From the NCBI GenBank assembly GCA_011525695.1, contig WYBX01000154.1:112248-176247 (forward strand): 64,000 nucleotides of DNA, given 5' to 3'. Positions 50,804 through 59,656 of the stretch are shown here, one piece after another (positions within the stretch are counted from its first letter, which is position 1; the number at the start of each line of letters is the position of its first letter). Source of the DNA: Verrucomicrobiia bacterium. GTDB lineage: Bacteria > Verrucomicrobiota > Verrucomicrobiia > Opitutales > Opitutaceae. The translations under genes and the position numbers were made by a program. The notes under the pieces were generated by a model. It was given only the letters and a program-made list of their open reading frames with translations, was not told the DNA's origin and searched no databases.

Positions 50804-53596
50804 ATGCCCACCCACATGCGTGTCGTCGCGCTTTGCGCGGCGCTCTCCAGCCTCTTCGCGGCCGCCCACGCCGCTTCGATCACCGGACAAGTCCGTGACG
50901 CCAACACCAACGCCTACCTGCTGGGCGCGAATGTCTCCATCCGGGAGCTCCAACGGACCACCAGCACGTCCGCTGGTGGTGAATACACGCTCGCGAACAT
51001 CCCGCCGGGAACGTATACCGTGGTGGCGTCGCACCTCGGCTATGACGATGTGACGGAGACCGTGACGGTGGCGGAGGCGGGGGCGCGGGCGGACTTCGCG
51101 ATCCGCTCGGACGTGCTCAGTCTCGGCGCGGTCGTGGTGGAAGGCACGCGCGAGGGCCAGGCACGCGCCCTGCAGCAAAAGAAGGCCGCCCCGAACATCA
51201 TGGATGCGGTGGCGGCCGATGCGGTCGGCAAGTTTCCCGATGGGAACGCTGCCGAGGCACTGCGCCGGATCCCGGGCATCTCGCTCGAAATCGACCAGAG
51301 CGAGGGCCGGTTCGTGGTAATCCGGGGGATCGACGCGCAGCTCAACAACGTGACGCTGAACGGGCAGACGATCGGGTCACCCGCCGAGCAGGGCCGCCGC
51401 GGGCTGGCGATGGACTCGGTGCCGGCCGAGCTGATTTCGCGGCTCGAGGTCGCGAAGGCCGTCACCCCCGACATGGATCACAATGCGATCGGTGGCGCCG
51501 TGAATATCGTGACGCAGAGCGTATTCGATCGGCCGGACGGCTACTTCTACGGCTCGCTCAGCCACGCCTACAGCGATTTCGCCGAGAAGTGGGGCTGGTG
51601 GGGCGGTTCAGCGAATTTCGGCCGGATCATCGATGCGGCGAAGAAGTGGGGACTCACGGCCGGCGTCAGCTACTCGTTCCGGAACTACAAGTCACAGACT
51701 TCCGATGCCGCGGGCTGGGCCGAGGAGGATGGCATCTACACGCTGACCGACCAGGAGTCGTTCGACTACGATATCGAGCGGTCGCGTCTCGGGCTGAACG
51801 TGGCCCTGGAGCACCGGCCGCAGCAGGGTCATGAGGTGTTCTTCCGGATCAACTACAACGAGTTTACGGACGAGGAGGAGCGGAACCTCACCGCGTTCGA
51901 GTTCGGGCGCGGTAACCTCACGAATCTCACCGCCACGGGAGGCACGTACTCGCAGGGGCGGGCCACAAAGGAATTTCGCGATTACAAGCAGAACCACTTG
52001 ATCGATGCGTACACGGTCGGCGGCCGGCACCACCTGGCGGGCGATTTCAATTTCGACTGGCAGCTCGGGTACTCCACCGCTGAGCGCGAGACGCCACGGC
52101 GGGTGGACTGGGAATTCCGCTCCGGTGGAAGTGCCTTCCCGAACAGCTACCGGCTGGACCAGGGCCCCATCCCGATCGTCACGCCCAACGCGGCCTTCTA
52201 TGATCCGGCAAGCTACCCCTTCCGTCGCGTGCGATTCCGCACCGATGACGAGAGCGAGGAAATCAGTTCGGCCAAGGCGGACCTCCGGCACGACGTGCAG
52301 TTCGGCTCCCGGCCGGGCTTCTGGAAGGTTGGCGCGAAGCACTATGTGAGCGACAAGCACCAGGACCGCCAGAACACGAATTACACCCTGGCGTCTGGCG
52401 CGGCCAACCTCTTCACGCTCGCCGCCGGCGATATTGCCGGGCCGGAGACCTCCGGCTTCATGGAGGGGCGGTATCGGCTCGGGCCGACGATCAACCTGCC
52501 CGCCATGCGCGCCTACTTTGCGGCGAATCCCGATCGGTTCGCGCCGGACGCCGGCGGCTCGATGTCGAACTCCCTCGATGCCGACTTTGATGCCGAGGAA
52601 GCGGTGACGTCGGTCTACGGGATGGCCAGCATCAACTTGACCGAGCGGACGACGCTGCTCGCGGGCATCCGCGCCGAACGGACAGAGTCGACGTATTCCG
52701 CGCTCGAGAACGTGAATGGCACCTACCGGCCGATCAGCGTTTCCCACGATTACGACCAGTTCCTGCCGGGCGTGCACCTGGCCTTCCGCCCGAACAACCG
52801 CTGGGCGTTGCGGGCCGCCTGGACGAACACCTACGGGCGCGCCAGCTACAACGATCTCGCCCCGCGGAACGTGCTCGAGTACGAGGACGTCGGCGGCGGC
52901 GAACTGCAGGGCAGCCTCGAGGCGGGCAATCCGGAACTGGAGCCGTTCGAGTCGATGAATCTGGACGCGAGCGTGGAGTACTACCTGCAGAACGCCGGCA
53001 TCGTTTCCGTCGGCCTCTTCCACAAGAAGATCAAGAACCCGGTCTACACCAATTCCTATCTCACGCTGAACACGAGCTATGGCGGGCTCAGCTTCTCACG
53101 GCTCGGCCTGTCGCGGCCGGAGAACGCCACGGAGGGCGAGGTCTCGGGCATCGAGCTCAACTGGCAGCAGTTCTTCAACCGGCTGCCTTCGCCGTGGGAC
53201 GGGCTGGGCGTGAACGTGAACTATACCATCGTCGATTCGTCGGCGACGATCTTCGACCGGACGGACGCGCTGCCGTTCTTCAAGCAGTCGGACGAGGTCG
53301 GCAACATCGCCCTGCTGTACGAGAAGTATGGTTTCGAGGCGCGGATTGCGTGGGCCTTCAATTCGGATTATCTCGAGTCGGTCGGCGACGTGCGTGCGAC
53401 TGACGGCTACACGGATCGCCGGCGGGTGCTCGATGCGAAGCTCAGCTACCGGATCAACCGGCATATTCGGGCGTTCGTCGAACTGCTCAACCTGAATGAG
53501 GAGCCGCTGCGGACCTACGATGGCGAACCCGGCCGAACCACCGGTTACGAGATCTATTCCTGGAACGCGAACTTCGGAATCAACTGGAGCCTGTAG
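50804..53596 (+). CDS. TonB-dependent receptor with carboxypeptidase-regulatory-like domain
   Basis: This 930-residue outer-membrane protein has a signal peptide (VVALCAALSSLFAAAHA). A CarboxypepD-regulatory-like beta-sandwich follows (SITGQVRDANTNAYLLGANVSIRELQRTTSTSAGGEYTLANIPPGTYTVVAS, about residues 24-75), and then the plug with PNIMDAVAADAVGKFPDGNAAEALRRIPGISLE and VVIRGIDAQLNNVTLNG. The rest is a 22-strand-type barrel ending in NWSL. The plug resembles Caulobacter/Xanthomonas-type TonB receptors for oligosaccharides. Substrate is not defined. A perfect inverted repeat overlaps the stop codon. No susD-like gene is adjacent, which differs from Bacteroidota loci. Confidence 0.94.
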   Translation: MPTHMRVVALCAALSSLFAAAHAASITGQVRDANTNAYLLGANVSIRELQRTTSTSAGGEYTLANIPPGTYTVVASHLGYDDVTETVTVAEAGARADFAIRSDVLSLGAVVVEGTREGQARALQQKKAAPNIMDAVAADAVGKFPDGNAAEALRRIPGISLEIDQSEGRFVVIRGIDAQLNNVTLNGQTIGSPAEQGRRGLAMDSVPAELISRLEVAKAVTPDMDHNAIGGAVNIVTQSVFDRPDGYFYGSLSHAYSDFAEKWGWWGGSANFGRIIDAAKKWGLTAGVSYSFRNYKSQTSDAAGWAEEDGIYTLTDQESFDYDIERSRLGLNVALEHRPQQGHEVFFRINYNEFTDEEERNLTAFEFGRGNLTNLTATGGTYSQGRATKEFRDYKQNHLIDAYTVGGRHHLAGDFNFDWQLGYSTAERETPRRVDWEFRSGGSAFPNSYRLDQGPIPIVTPNAAFYDPASYPFRRVRFRTDDESEEISSAKADLRHDVQFGSRPGFWKVGAKHYVSDKHQDRQNTNYTLASGAANLFTLAAGDIAGPETSGFMEGRYRLGPTINLPAMRAYFAANPDRFAPDAGGSMSNSLDADFDAEEAVTSVYGMASINLTERTTLLAGIRAERTESTYSALENVNGTYRPISVSHDYDQFLPGVHLAFRPNNRWALRAAWTNTYGRASYNDLAPRNVLEYEDVGGGELQGSLEAGNPELEPFESMNLDASVEYYLQNAGIVSVGLFHKKIKNPVYTNSYLTLNTSYGGLSFSRLGLSRPENATEGEVSGIELNWQQFFNRLPSPWDGLGVNVNYTIVDSSATIFDRTDALPFFKQSDEVGNIALLYEKYGFEARIAWAFNSDYLESVGDVRATDGYTDRRRVLDAKLSYRINRHIRAFVELLNLNEEPLRTYDGEPGRTTGYEIYSWNANFGINWSL

Positions 53597-53680
53597 CAGC
53601 CCGTCAGCAAGGCCCGCCAGGTTGCCGGAAAAATGGCCTGAATGCTTGCCGGGCTCGACTGCAAGTCCGACGGGCTGCTA
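53594..53680 (+). terminator. Inverted repeat at the TonB receptor stop codon
   Basis: TAGCAGCCCGTC (53594-53605, including the stop TAG) and GACGGGCTGCTA (53669-53680) are perfect 12-bp complements. The right arm is followed by GATTTT on the plus strand. The long (63-bp) loop is unusual for a simple terminator. The structure may be a repeated intergenic element that also ends transcription. Confidence 0.6.
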
Positions 53681-53690
53681 GATTTTCCCC

Positions 53691-54530
53691 ATGAAGCTGT
53701 TTCAGACCGTTCTCATGATCGCGGGTGCCGGCGGGATCCTCGCGGGCCCGCTGGAATCGGCGGAAATCGTGGCGACGCCCGGCTGGCGCTTCGAGGAAGT
53801 CCGGCGAATCGAGGCGCCTGAGGCGCGGCAGGGGGTGGTCGCGAGCGCGACACACGTCTTCGCGATCGACAACCATGCGCTTGGCCAGTACCGGAAGGAC
53901 ACGGGCGAGCGCACCGCCACCTGGCAGTGCCCCGAAGGGGAACCGTTGATCCATCTCAACGCCGGGATCGTGTATCAGGATCGGCTCTACTGCGCGCATT
54001 CGAACTATCCCGGGGTGCCCAACCTCAGCTCGGTCGAAATCTGGGACGCGCGGACGCTCCGGCATGTGGAAAGCCACAGCTTCGGCCGGGCGGACGGTTC
54101 GCTGACGTGGATCGATCGGCGGAACGACCGGTGGATCGCCTGCTTCGTCCATTACGGCAACCGGGCGGCCGAGCCGAACCGCGGGCCCGAATGGACCCGC
54201 GTCGTGGAGTATGACGATCAGTGGCGCGAGACGGGTGGCTGGGCGTTTCCGGATCCGCTGATCAAGCAGCTGGGAACCCGCGGCTACAGCTGCTCGGGCG
54301 GTGCGGTCGGTCCGGGCGGGCTGCTGTACGTCACCGGGCACGACGACGCGGCATTGTACGTGCTGGAGTTTCCTGCGGCCGGGCCGACCTTCAATTGGAT
54401 CGCCACGATTCCGGTGCCGATTGAGGGCCAGGCGTTCGGGTGGGATCCGGCGGAGCCGGAGGTCGTCTACCTGGTGAACCGGCGGAGCCGCAGCATCGTC
54501 ATCGGCCGCGTGATCAAGCCGGCTCGGTGA
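53691..54530 (+). CDS. Exported beta-propeller-like protein, hypothetical
   Basis: This 279-residue protein has a signal peptide (LFQTVLMIAGAGGILAGPLESA). Short repeated strands (GVVASATHVFAIDNHALGQYRKDTGERTATW, GIVYQDRLYCAHSNYPG, GGLLYVTGHDDAALYVLEF) look like propeller blades. I do not recognise a named family or catalytic residues. It lies 10 bp after the repeat that follows the TonB receptor and may be exported to the periplasm or surface. Its start ATG 53691 gives a clean signal peptide. Confidence 0.75.
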   Translation: MKLFQTVLMIAGAGGILAGPLESAEIVATPGWRFEEVRRIEAPEARQGVVASATHVFAIDNHALGQYRKDTGERTATWQCPEGEPLIHLNAGIVYQDRLYCAHSNYPGVPNLSSVEIWDARTLRHVESHSFGRADGSLTWIDRRNDRWIACFVHYGNRAAEPNRGPEWTRVVEYDDQWRETGGWAFPDPLIKQLGTRGYSCSGGAVGPGGLLYVTGHDDAALYVLEFPAAGPTFNWIATIPVPIEGQAFGWDPAEPEVVYLVNRRSRSIVIGRVIKPAR

Positions 54531-54663
54531 GTCGTGGCCGGGGCCGGATGCCGGCGGCCGGAGAAATTTCCCATCTGCCAGACGGGGCATTCCCGGTTCA
54601 TTCGCGGCTAGACGTGGCCGCGGGCTTGGCGCACCGTGAGTTACTGCAACGTCTGCCATTCGC

Positions 54664-56880
54664 GTGATTATCTCCACCAACGACCTTTCCGCCCTGCTCG
54701 AAGCCCGGCACGCCTCGCCCCATTCCGTGCTCGGAATGCATCCGGTGCAGTACCGGCGGACCAAGGGGGTGGTGGCCCGGGCCTGCGTGAGCGGTGCCGC
54801 GAGCTGCGAGATCATCGATCTCACGACCGAGCCCCACCCGAAGTTCGCGATGACGAAACTCGCGCCGGAGGGCGTCTACGAGGTGTTCATCCCCAAGCGG
54901 CCCGACGTGTTTCGTTATCAGATCCGGGCGACGTATCCGAACGGCGAGATGCGGCAGTTCTTCGACCCCTACTGCTTCCTGCCGACGCTGGGGCCGCAGG
55001 ATCTGTATCTTTTCAACGAGGGGAACGAGCACCGAATCTACAACAAGCTCGGCTCGCATTTGCGCAACCTCGGGGGCGTGCCAGGCGTTTCCTTTGCCGT
55101 GTGGGCGCCGGCGGCGGCACGGGTTTCCGTGGTGGGCAATTTCAACCATTGGGATGGCCGCTACCACCCCATGCGCTCGCTCGGCCCCTCCGGCGTATGG
55201 GAACTGTTCATCCCCGGGCTGGGCGAGGGCGAGGTCTATAAATTCGAGATTCGCGATCAGCGCGGCCACGTGCGGTTGAAGACGGATCCGTACGGGACTT
55301 ATTTCGAGGGGCCGCCCAACAACGCCGCAATCGTCTGCCAGCCGGAAAAGTTCACCTGGTCGGACGGGGACTATCTCGAGCGGCGCCGGCAGCAGGCCGG
55401 CAAGCACGACCGGCCCATGTCGATCTACGAGGTTCACCTGGGCTCGTGGAAACGGATGCCGGAGGATGCGGACCGGCCGCTCAGCTATCGCGAGCTCGCG
55501 ATCCAGCTTGGCGATTATGCGTGCGAGATGGGTTTCACGCACATCGAGATCATGCCGATTGCCGAGCATCCCTTCGATGGCTCGTGGGGTTACCAGGTGA
55601 CCGGCTTTTTTGCCCCGACCCACCGGTTCGGTCCGCCGGAGGAGTTTGCCTGGTTCGTGGATCACCTGCACAGCCGCGGGATCGGGGTCATCCTGGACTG
55701 GGTCCCGGCGCATTTTCCGCGGGACAGCTTCGCGCTGGCTGAATTCGACGGTACGCACCTTTACGAGCATGCTGATCCGCGGCAGGGCGCGCACATGGAT
55801 TGGGGCACACTGATCTTCAATTACGGCCGGAACGAAGTCCGCTGCTTCCTGGCCGCCAATGCCCTCGCGTGGTTCGAGCGGTATCACCTGGACGGGTTGC
55901 GGGTGGATGCCGTCGCCTCGATGCTATATCTGGATTACTCGCGGCCCGAAGGGCAATGGATTCCCAACAAGCACGGTGGACGGGAGAATCTCGAGGCGAT
56001 CGATTTTCTCCGGCACGTGAACGGGCTGGTGCACCATTATTATCCGGGGGTGGCAATGATCGCCGAGGAGAGCACGTCCTTCGCCGGAGTCAGCCGGCCG
56101 CCGGAGCAGGGCGGGCTCGGTTTCGACTACAAATGGAACATGGGCTGGATGAACGACACCCTGCGGTACTTCACCAAGGAAGCCGTCGTCCGGCGTCACC
56201 ATCACAACGATCTGACGTTCGGCATGCTTTACCAGTATGCCGAGAACTTCATCACGGTCTTTTCCCATGACGAAGTCGTCCACGGGAAGGCCTCGATGCT
56301 CTTCAAGATGGGCGCCTGGCACATCGCGGAAAAGGCTGCGAACCTCCGCGCCCTCTACGCGCACACCTGGGTCTGGCCGGGCAAGAAGCTGCTCTTCATG
56401 GGCAGCGAGTTTGCCCAGTCGAGGGAATGGGCGCACGACCGGAGCCTCGACTGGCATCTCTGCCAGTACATGGATCACGAGGGCGTCCGGCTGCTGGTAC
56501 GCGATCTCAACCGGCTCTATGTGAGTGAGCCGACGCTTGGCCAGAACGATTACAACTCCCAGGGATTCCGCTGGCTGACGTGCCATGATGCCGACGCCAA
56601 CCTGATTGCCTACGTGCGCAGCGAGCCCAGCGAGCAGGTGCTGATTGCCGCGGTCTGCCACTTTGGCGGCGCCACCCGGGACTATCGGATTGGGGTGCCG
56701 CGGCGGGGCTTCTGGCGCGAGGTGATCAACACGAACAGTGAATTTTATGGCGGCAGCGGCCTCGGCAATGACGGCGGCCGCAGCACGGAAGACGTGGAGC
56801 GCGACGGGTTCAGCCAGTCAATCCGGGTCACGCTGCCCCCGCTGACCACGACGATCTTCAAGTGGAGTGCGGCGCAATAG
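54664..56880 (+). CDS. glgB: 1,4-alpha-glucan branching enzyme
   Basis: This 738-residue GH13 enzyme introduces alpha-1,6 branches into glycogen. It has an N-terminal early-set domain, the CBM48-type domain (VSFAVWAPAAARVSVVGNFNHWDGRYHPM) and the (beta/alpha)8 catalytic domain. Catalytic residues are Asp415 (DGLRVDAVASMLYLDYSR), Glu468 (AEESTSF) and Asp536 (FSHDEVVHGK). The length equals the long (N1-N2) GlgB type. The start is GTG 54664; there is no better ATG nearby. No glgA or glgC is in the window. Confidence 0.97.
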   Translation: MIISTNDLSALLEARHASPHSVLGMHPVQYRRTKGVVARACVSGAASCEIIDLTTEPHPKFAMTKLAPEGVYEVFIPKRPDVFRYQIRATYPNGEMRQFFDPYCFLPTLGPQDLYLFNEGNEHRIYNKLGSHLRNLGGVPGVSFAVWAPAAARVSVVGNFNHWDGRYHPMRSLGPSGVWELFIPGLGEGEVYKFEIRDQRGHVRLKTDPYGTYFEGPPNNAAIVCQPEKFTWSDGDYLERRRQQAGKHDRPMSIYEVHLGSWKRMPEDADRPLSYRELAIQLGDYACEMGFTHIEIMPIAEHPFDGSWGYQVTGFFAPTHRFGPPEEFAWFVDHLHSRGIGVILDWVPAHFPRDSFALAEFDGTHLYEHADPRQGAHMDWGTLIFNYGRNEVRCFLAANALAWFERYHLDGLRVDAVASMLYLDYSRPEGQWIPNKHGGRENLEAIDFLRHVNGLVHHYYPGVAMIAEESTSFAGVSRPPEQGGLGFDYKWNMGWMNDTLRYFTKEAVVRRHHHNDLTFGMLYQYAENFITVFSHDEVVHGKASMLFKMGAWHIAEKAANLRALYAHTWVWPGKKLLFMGSEFAQSREWAHDRSLDWHLCQYMDHEGVRLLVRDLNRLYVSEPTLGQNDYNSQGFRWLTCHDADANLIAYVRSEPSEQVLIAAVCHFGGATRDYRIGVPRRGFWREVINTNSEFYGGSGLGNDGGRSTEDVERDGFSQSIRVTLPPLTTTIFKWSAAQ

Positions 56881-56909
56881 GCTGCGGAGGCCGGGAAAGT
56901 TACCTTCGA

Positions 56910-57317
56910 ATGAAGATCACGATTGAGACCACCATTGAAGCTCCCGTCGAGAAAGTCTGGCGGGCATGGACGACGCCGGATGATATCAAGCAGTGGAACG
57001 CCGCCTCCGATGATTGGCACACCACGGCGTCCACGGTCGATTTGAGAGTGGGAGGGGCATTCTCATCCCGGATGGAAGCCAAGGACGGCAGCTTCGGCTT
57101 CGACTTCGCCGGAACCTACACCAAGGTTGTTCCGCAACGACTGATTGAGATGGAGTTTGGAGGCCGCACGGCGGTCGTCGAATTCATCCCACAAGAGGGA
57201 AGGGTCCTGGTGCGGGAGACCTTTGATGCCGAGGAAACCCACTCCGTCGAGCAACAGCGGCAGGGTTGGCAGGCAATCTTGAACCGGTTCGCACGCCACG
57301 TGGAGTCGCTTCACTGA
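56910..57317 (+). CDS. SRPBCC-family (AHSA1-like) protein
   Basis: This 135-residue protein opens with MKITIETTIEAPVEKVWRAWTTPDDIKQWNAAS, the AHSA1/START-like fold of ligand-binding SRPBCC proteins, and shows the family strings RVGGAFSSRMEAKDGS and VVEFIPQEGRVLVRETFDAEETH. The last helix is QQRQGWQAILNRFARHVESL. ATG 56910 is chosen over the open upstream frame, which overlaps the glgB end. The ligand is unknown. It is convergent with the next gene, 13 bp away. Confidence 0.9.
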   Translation: MKITIETTIEAPVEKVWRAWTTPDDIKQWNAASDDWHTTASTVDLRVGGAFSSRMEAKDGSFGFDFAGTYTKVVPQRLIEMEFGGRTAVVEFIPQEGRVLVRETFDAEETHSVEQQRQGWQAILNRFARHVESLH

Positions 57318-57330
57318 AGCGGCGCGGCTC

Positions 57331-58101
57331 TTACTTCGAGGCCCGGGCGAAATCCGAATAGGTCACGGTCATGTCCGCATCGAGCGATTTGAAGACGAAG
57401 GCGCGTCCGCGGACGCTCGTGGTGACGCTTTGCGGCAGTGCCGGCCGATCGGCCGCAGGAAGCTGGTAACGCAGGACGGTTCTCATTGATTCGATTCTGA
57501 CTCCCAAGGCGGGCCGGAACGGCCCAGTGCTCGCGAGTTCAACCGACTCGATGCTTTGCGATGGCTGGTGCAGGACCAGGGTGACACGAAGATAGTGGGC
57601 CGTCCGATCGCCGCCATCACCCGGCCGCAACCGGGCGTGATACACCGCCCGATCATCCGACTCCTCCGCCAGTTCGAACGAGTCAGGGTTGAGCTGATCC
57701 GTGATACCCGGGGCGGTGCCACTCCGGGACCAGCGGGAACGCTGCTCGGCGTAGGCCTGCAGTTCTTCGGGGGTGGGTAGCCGCCCATCCTTTTGGAGCA
57801 GCGACCAACGGGCGAAGGCGGGCCTGGTCGCATCGTAGCGCTCGACCGTCGATCTGCCCTCAGCCACGGTGGTCTGGGTGTACGACCAGCCGGGCGGCGG
57901 GTCCGAGCGGAACTTCCGGAGTGCTTCGGCTAGTTCGGCAGGAATCGCAGCCGGCAGCTGGCACATGGTTGCAAGAAAAAGGAGCGCGATCCCCAGAACA
58001 TTTGCCGGTTGTCTGCCATTCCCGGTCGGAGTACGGGGATCACGGCTGGGATGCCTGGTGAACAAATGGAAGAGCACGATTGCCCAATCTGCCGCGACCA
58101 T
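57331..58101 (-). CDS. Exported protein, hypothetical
   Basis: This protein has 256 residues from ATG 58101 (MVAADWAIVLFHLF). A signal-like segment ANVLGIALLFLATMCQLPAAIP lies about 30 residues in, so the true start may be further downstream. The mature part begins AELAEALRKFRSDPPPGWSYTQTTV and ends with a beta-rich region. I do not recognise a family. The frame is open upstream to 58512 but overlaps the GreA/B-type gene on the same strand in another frame, so the long form is not accepted. It begins 28 bp after the GreA/B gene and is probably co-transcribed. Confidence 0.7.
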   Translation of the reverse strand: MVAADWAIVLFHLFTRHPSRDPRTPTGNGRQPANVLGIALLFLATMCQLPAAIPAELAEALRKFRSDPPPGWSYTQTTVAEGRSTVERYDATRPAFARWSLLQKDGRLPTPEELQAYAEQRSRWSRSGTAPGITDQLNPDSFELAEESDDRAVYHARLRPGDGGDRTAHYLRVTLVLHQPSQSIESVELASTGPFRPALGVRIESMRTVLRYQLPAADRPALPQSVTTSVRGRAFVFKSLDADMTVTYSDFARASK

Positions 58102-58129
58102 GAATGCCGACAAGTCGCGAGACCTCCGC

Positions 58130-58612
58130 TCAGGAGACCGTGAGAATCCGGTGTGCAATGGTCGCCGAGTCGCGACCGGGTGTCTGGACCACCTCGCCTG
58201 CATGCCGGCCAAGGAGGGCGCGGCCGAGCGGAGACTGTGGCGTGAGCACGAGGATGTCGCGGCCGTCGATCGATAATTCGAGCCCCCCGGCGCGAGGGCC
58301 GAGCAGGTACCAGGAACGCCGCGGACCGGACTGCAGTTCAATGAGGGCGCCGGGCGCGATGGCGGCATCCGGCGGAAAGTCGGCGAACGACACCCCCGCA
58401 TACACCTGGAGACTCGCCTGGGCTTCCGCGGCCAGCCGGGCCTGGCCCTCGGCGAGGTAGGCGGCTTCCTGGCTGTGGGTGTCGTATTTGGAGCGGGCGC
58501 GGCTCTCCTCATTGGTGGCTTCGTCCCTTGCCAGCGCGGCGGCGTCCGTCTGGAGGGCCAGTTCCTCGCGAAGCTTTTGCAGGATGGCCTCGCGCAAAGC
58601 GGTTTTGTTCAC
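58130..58612 (-). CDS. GreA/GreB-family transcription elongation factor-like protein
   Basis: This 160-residue protein has a Gre-like shape: an N-terminal coiled-coil-like helical part (about 1-75, KLREELALQTDAAALARDEATNEESRARSKYD) and a C-terminal FKBP-like domain. The latter includes GALIELQSGPRRSWYLLGPRAGG and TPQSPLGRALLGRHAGEVVQ, the GreA/B C-terminal signature (SPLG-ALLG-GE). Canonical GreA/GreB rescue backtracked RNA polymerase with two acidic residues at the coiled-coil tip; here the tip carries DEATNEES, so activity is plausible but not shown. It is divergent from the ParA-like cluster. Confidence 0.85.
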   Translation of the reverse strand: MNKTALREAILQKLREELALQTDAAALARDEATNEESRARSKYDTHSQEAAYLAEGQARLAAEAQASLQVYAGVSFADFPPDAAIAPGALIELQSGPRRSWYLLGPRAGGLELSIDGRDILVLTPQSPLGRALLGRHAGEVVQTPGRDSATIAHRILTVS

Positions 58613-58721
58613 ATTCGAAATGTTTGGTAAAACCTCCCAGACCCGTTTTTAACTTGGCACCAAGGAAGCCAGTCCCGCATGGTGGCCGGGTCCCGTCCGG
58701 CTCGTCAACGGGCATCCACGC

Positions 58722-59621
58722 ATGGCGCGCAAAATCTGTTTCATCAATTACAAGGGTGGCGTCGGCAAGACGTCCCTCATTGTCAACACGGCGGCGGCCC
58801 TGGCCAAGCTCGGCAAACGGGTCCTGCTGTTCGATTTCGACACGCAATCCAATGCCAGCATCTGGCTGCTCAAGCTCGATCGCTGGAACAAGATCAACGC
58901 CGGCGGCGAAGGCGCGATCTATTCGATCTTCGACCCCGGTCGTGCCCAGGTGAAGGACCTCATCATCAAGGATGTGGTCGAGGGCAAATCCGGGGAGAAA
59001 CTCCTGCCGGGGCTCGATCTGGTGCCGACCACGTTCAACCTCGTCGACCTGGAGAATGAATACAATGGCGACCCGAAGCGGCCGCCGTACCTGCTCTTCC
59101 ATGAGCAACTCATGGCGGTCGAGCCGAACTACGACTTCATCCTGTTCGATTGCCCGCCAAATATCCTGCGGGCCTCGCAATGCGGCGTGTTTTCCTCCCA
59201 GGAGATCTATGTCCCTGCCAACCCCGATGCCCTGAGTCTCATCGGGTTCACCCTGCTGGTCGAAAAGCTGCAGAAGTTTCACCAGCTTTCCGCCAGTTTC
59301 CGGCGGGCAAGCATGGGGCCGCCCGCGCAGGTGCACGGGATCATCTTCAACTCGATCAAGTCCGGGGTGGACATCGAGGTGCCCAAGATGCGGATGCAGC
59401 TTCGGCTGAACCAGTTCAAGGCCGCCAAGCGATCTGCCCCAAGCGCGAAGATTTTCGATACGCAGATCCGGGACGCGATGGTCGTCCGGCGGGCGGTTGC
59501 CCTGGGGCTGCCGGTGGCCCTGGTCAGCGCCGAAGCGACCGATGCCGGCGCCAGCGGCGACAACGTGATCAACGACTACCGGCGGCTCGCTACGGAAATC
59601 ATCCAGCAGTCCAGCTCCTGA
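58722..59621 (+). CDS. ParA-family (Soj/MinD-like) ATPase
   Basis: This 299-residue protein has the deviant Walker A KGGVGKTS (residues 11-18) with the signature Lys, a switch region LLFDFDTQSNASIWLL, and the Walker B-like FILFDCPPN. ParA-type ATPases dimerise on ATP and partition plasmids, chromosomes or protein complexes. It lacks an adjacent ParB-like DNA-binding gene. Instead it is followed by two unrecognised genes (275 and 229 residues), 35 bp and 121 bp apart, on the same strand. A 12-residue insert near IKSGVDIEVPKMRMQ and the Ser-rich C-terminus are not typical of chromosomal ParA. The start ATG 58722 is clear. Confidence 0.88.
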   Translation: MARKICFINYKGGVGKTSLIVNTAAALAKLGKRVLLFDFDTQSNASIWLLKLDRWNKINAGGEGAIYSIFDPGRAQVKDLIIKDVVEGKSGEKLLPGLDLVPTTFNLVDLENEYNGDPKRPPYLLFHEQLMAVEPNYDFILFDCPPNILRASQCGVFSSQEIYVPANPDALSLIGFTLLVEKLQKFHQLSASFRRASMGPPAQVHGIIFNSIKSGVDIEVPKMRMQLRLNQFKAAKRSAPSAKIFDTQIRDAMVVRRAVALGLPVALVSAEATDAGASGDNVINDYRRLATEIIQQSSS

Positions 59622-59656
59622 ACAGCCGGCCAGGCTGCGGCCAACCCTTTACGCCA

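Noticed and set aside
54531..54663. Sigma-54 promoter before glgB
   Set aside because: A TGGCGC-like element is present but the GC element is not at the required distance.
57331..58512. Long 393-codon form of the small exported protein gene
   Set aside because: The first 137 codons overlap the GreA/B gene in another frame and are Arg/Pro-rich. The short form from 58101 leaves a sensible N-terminus.
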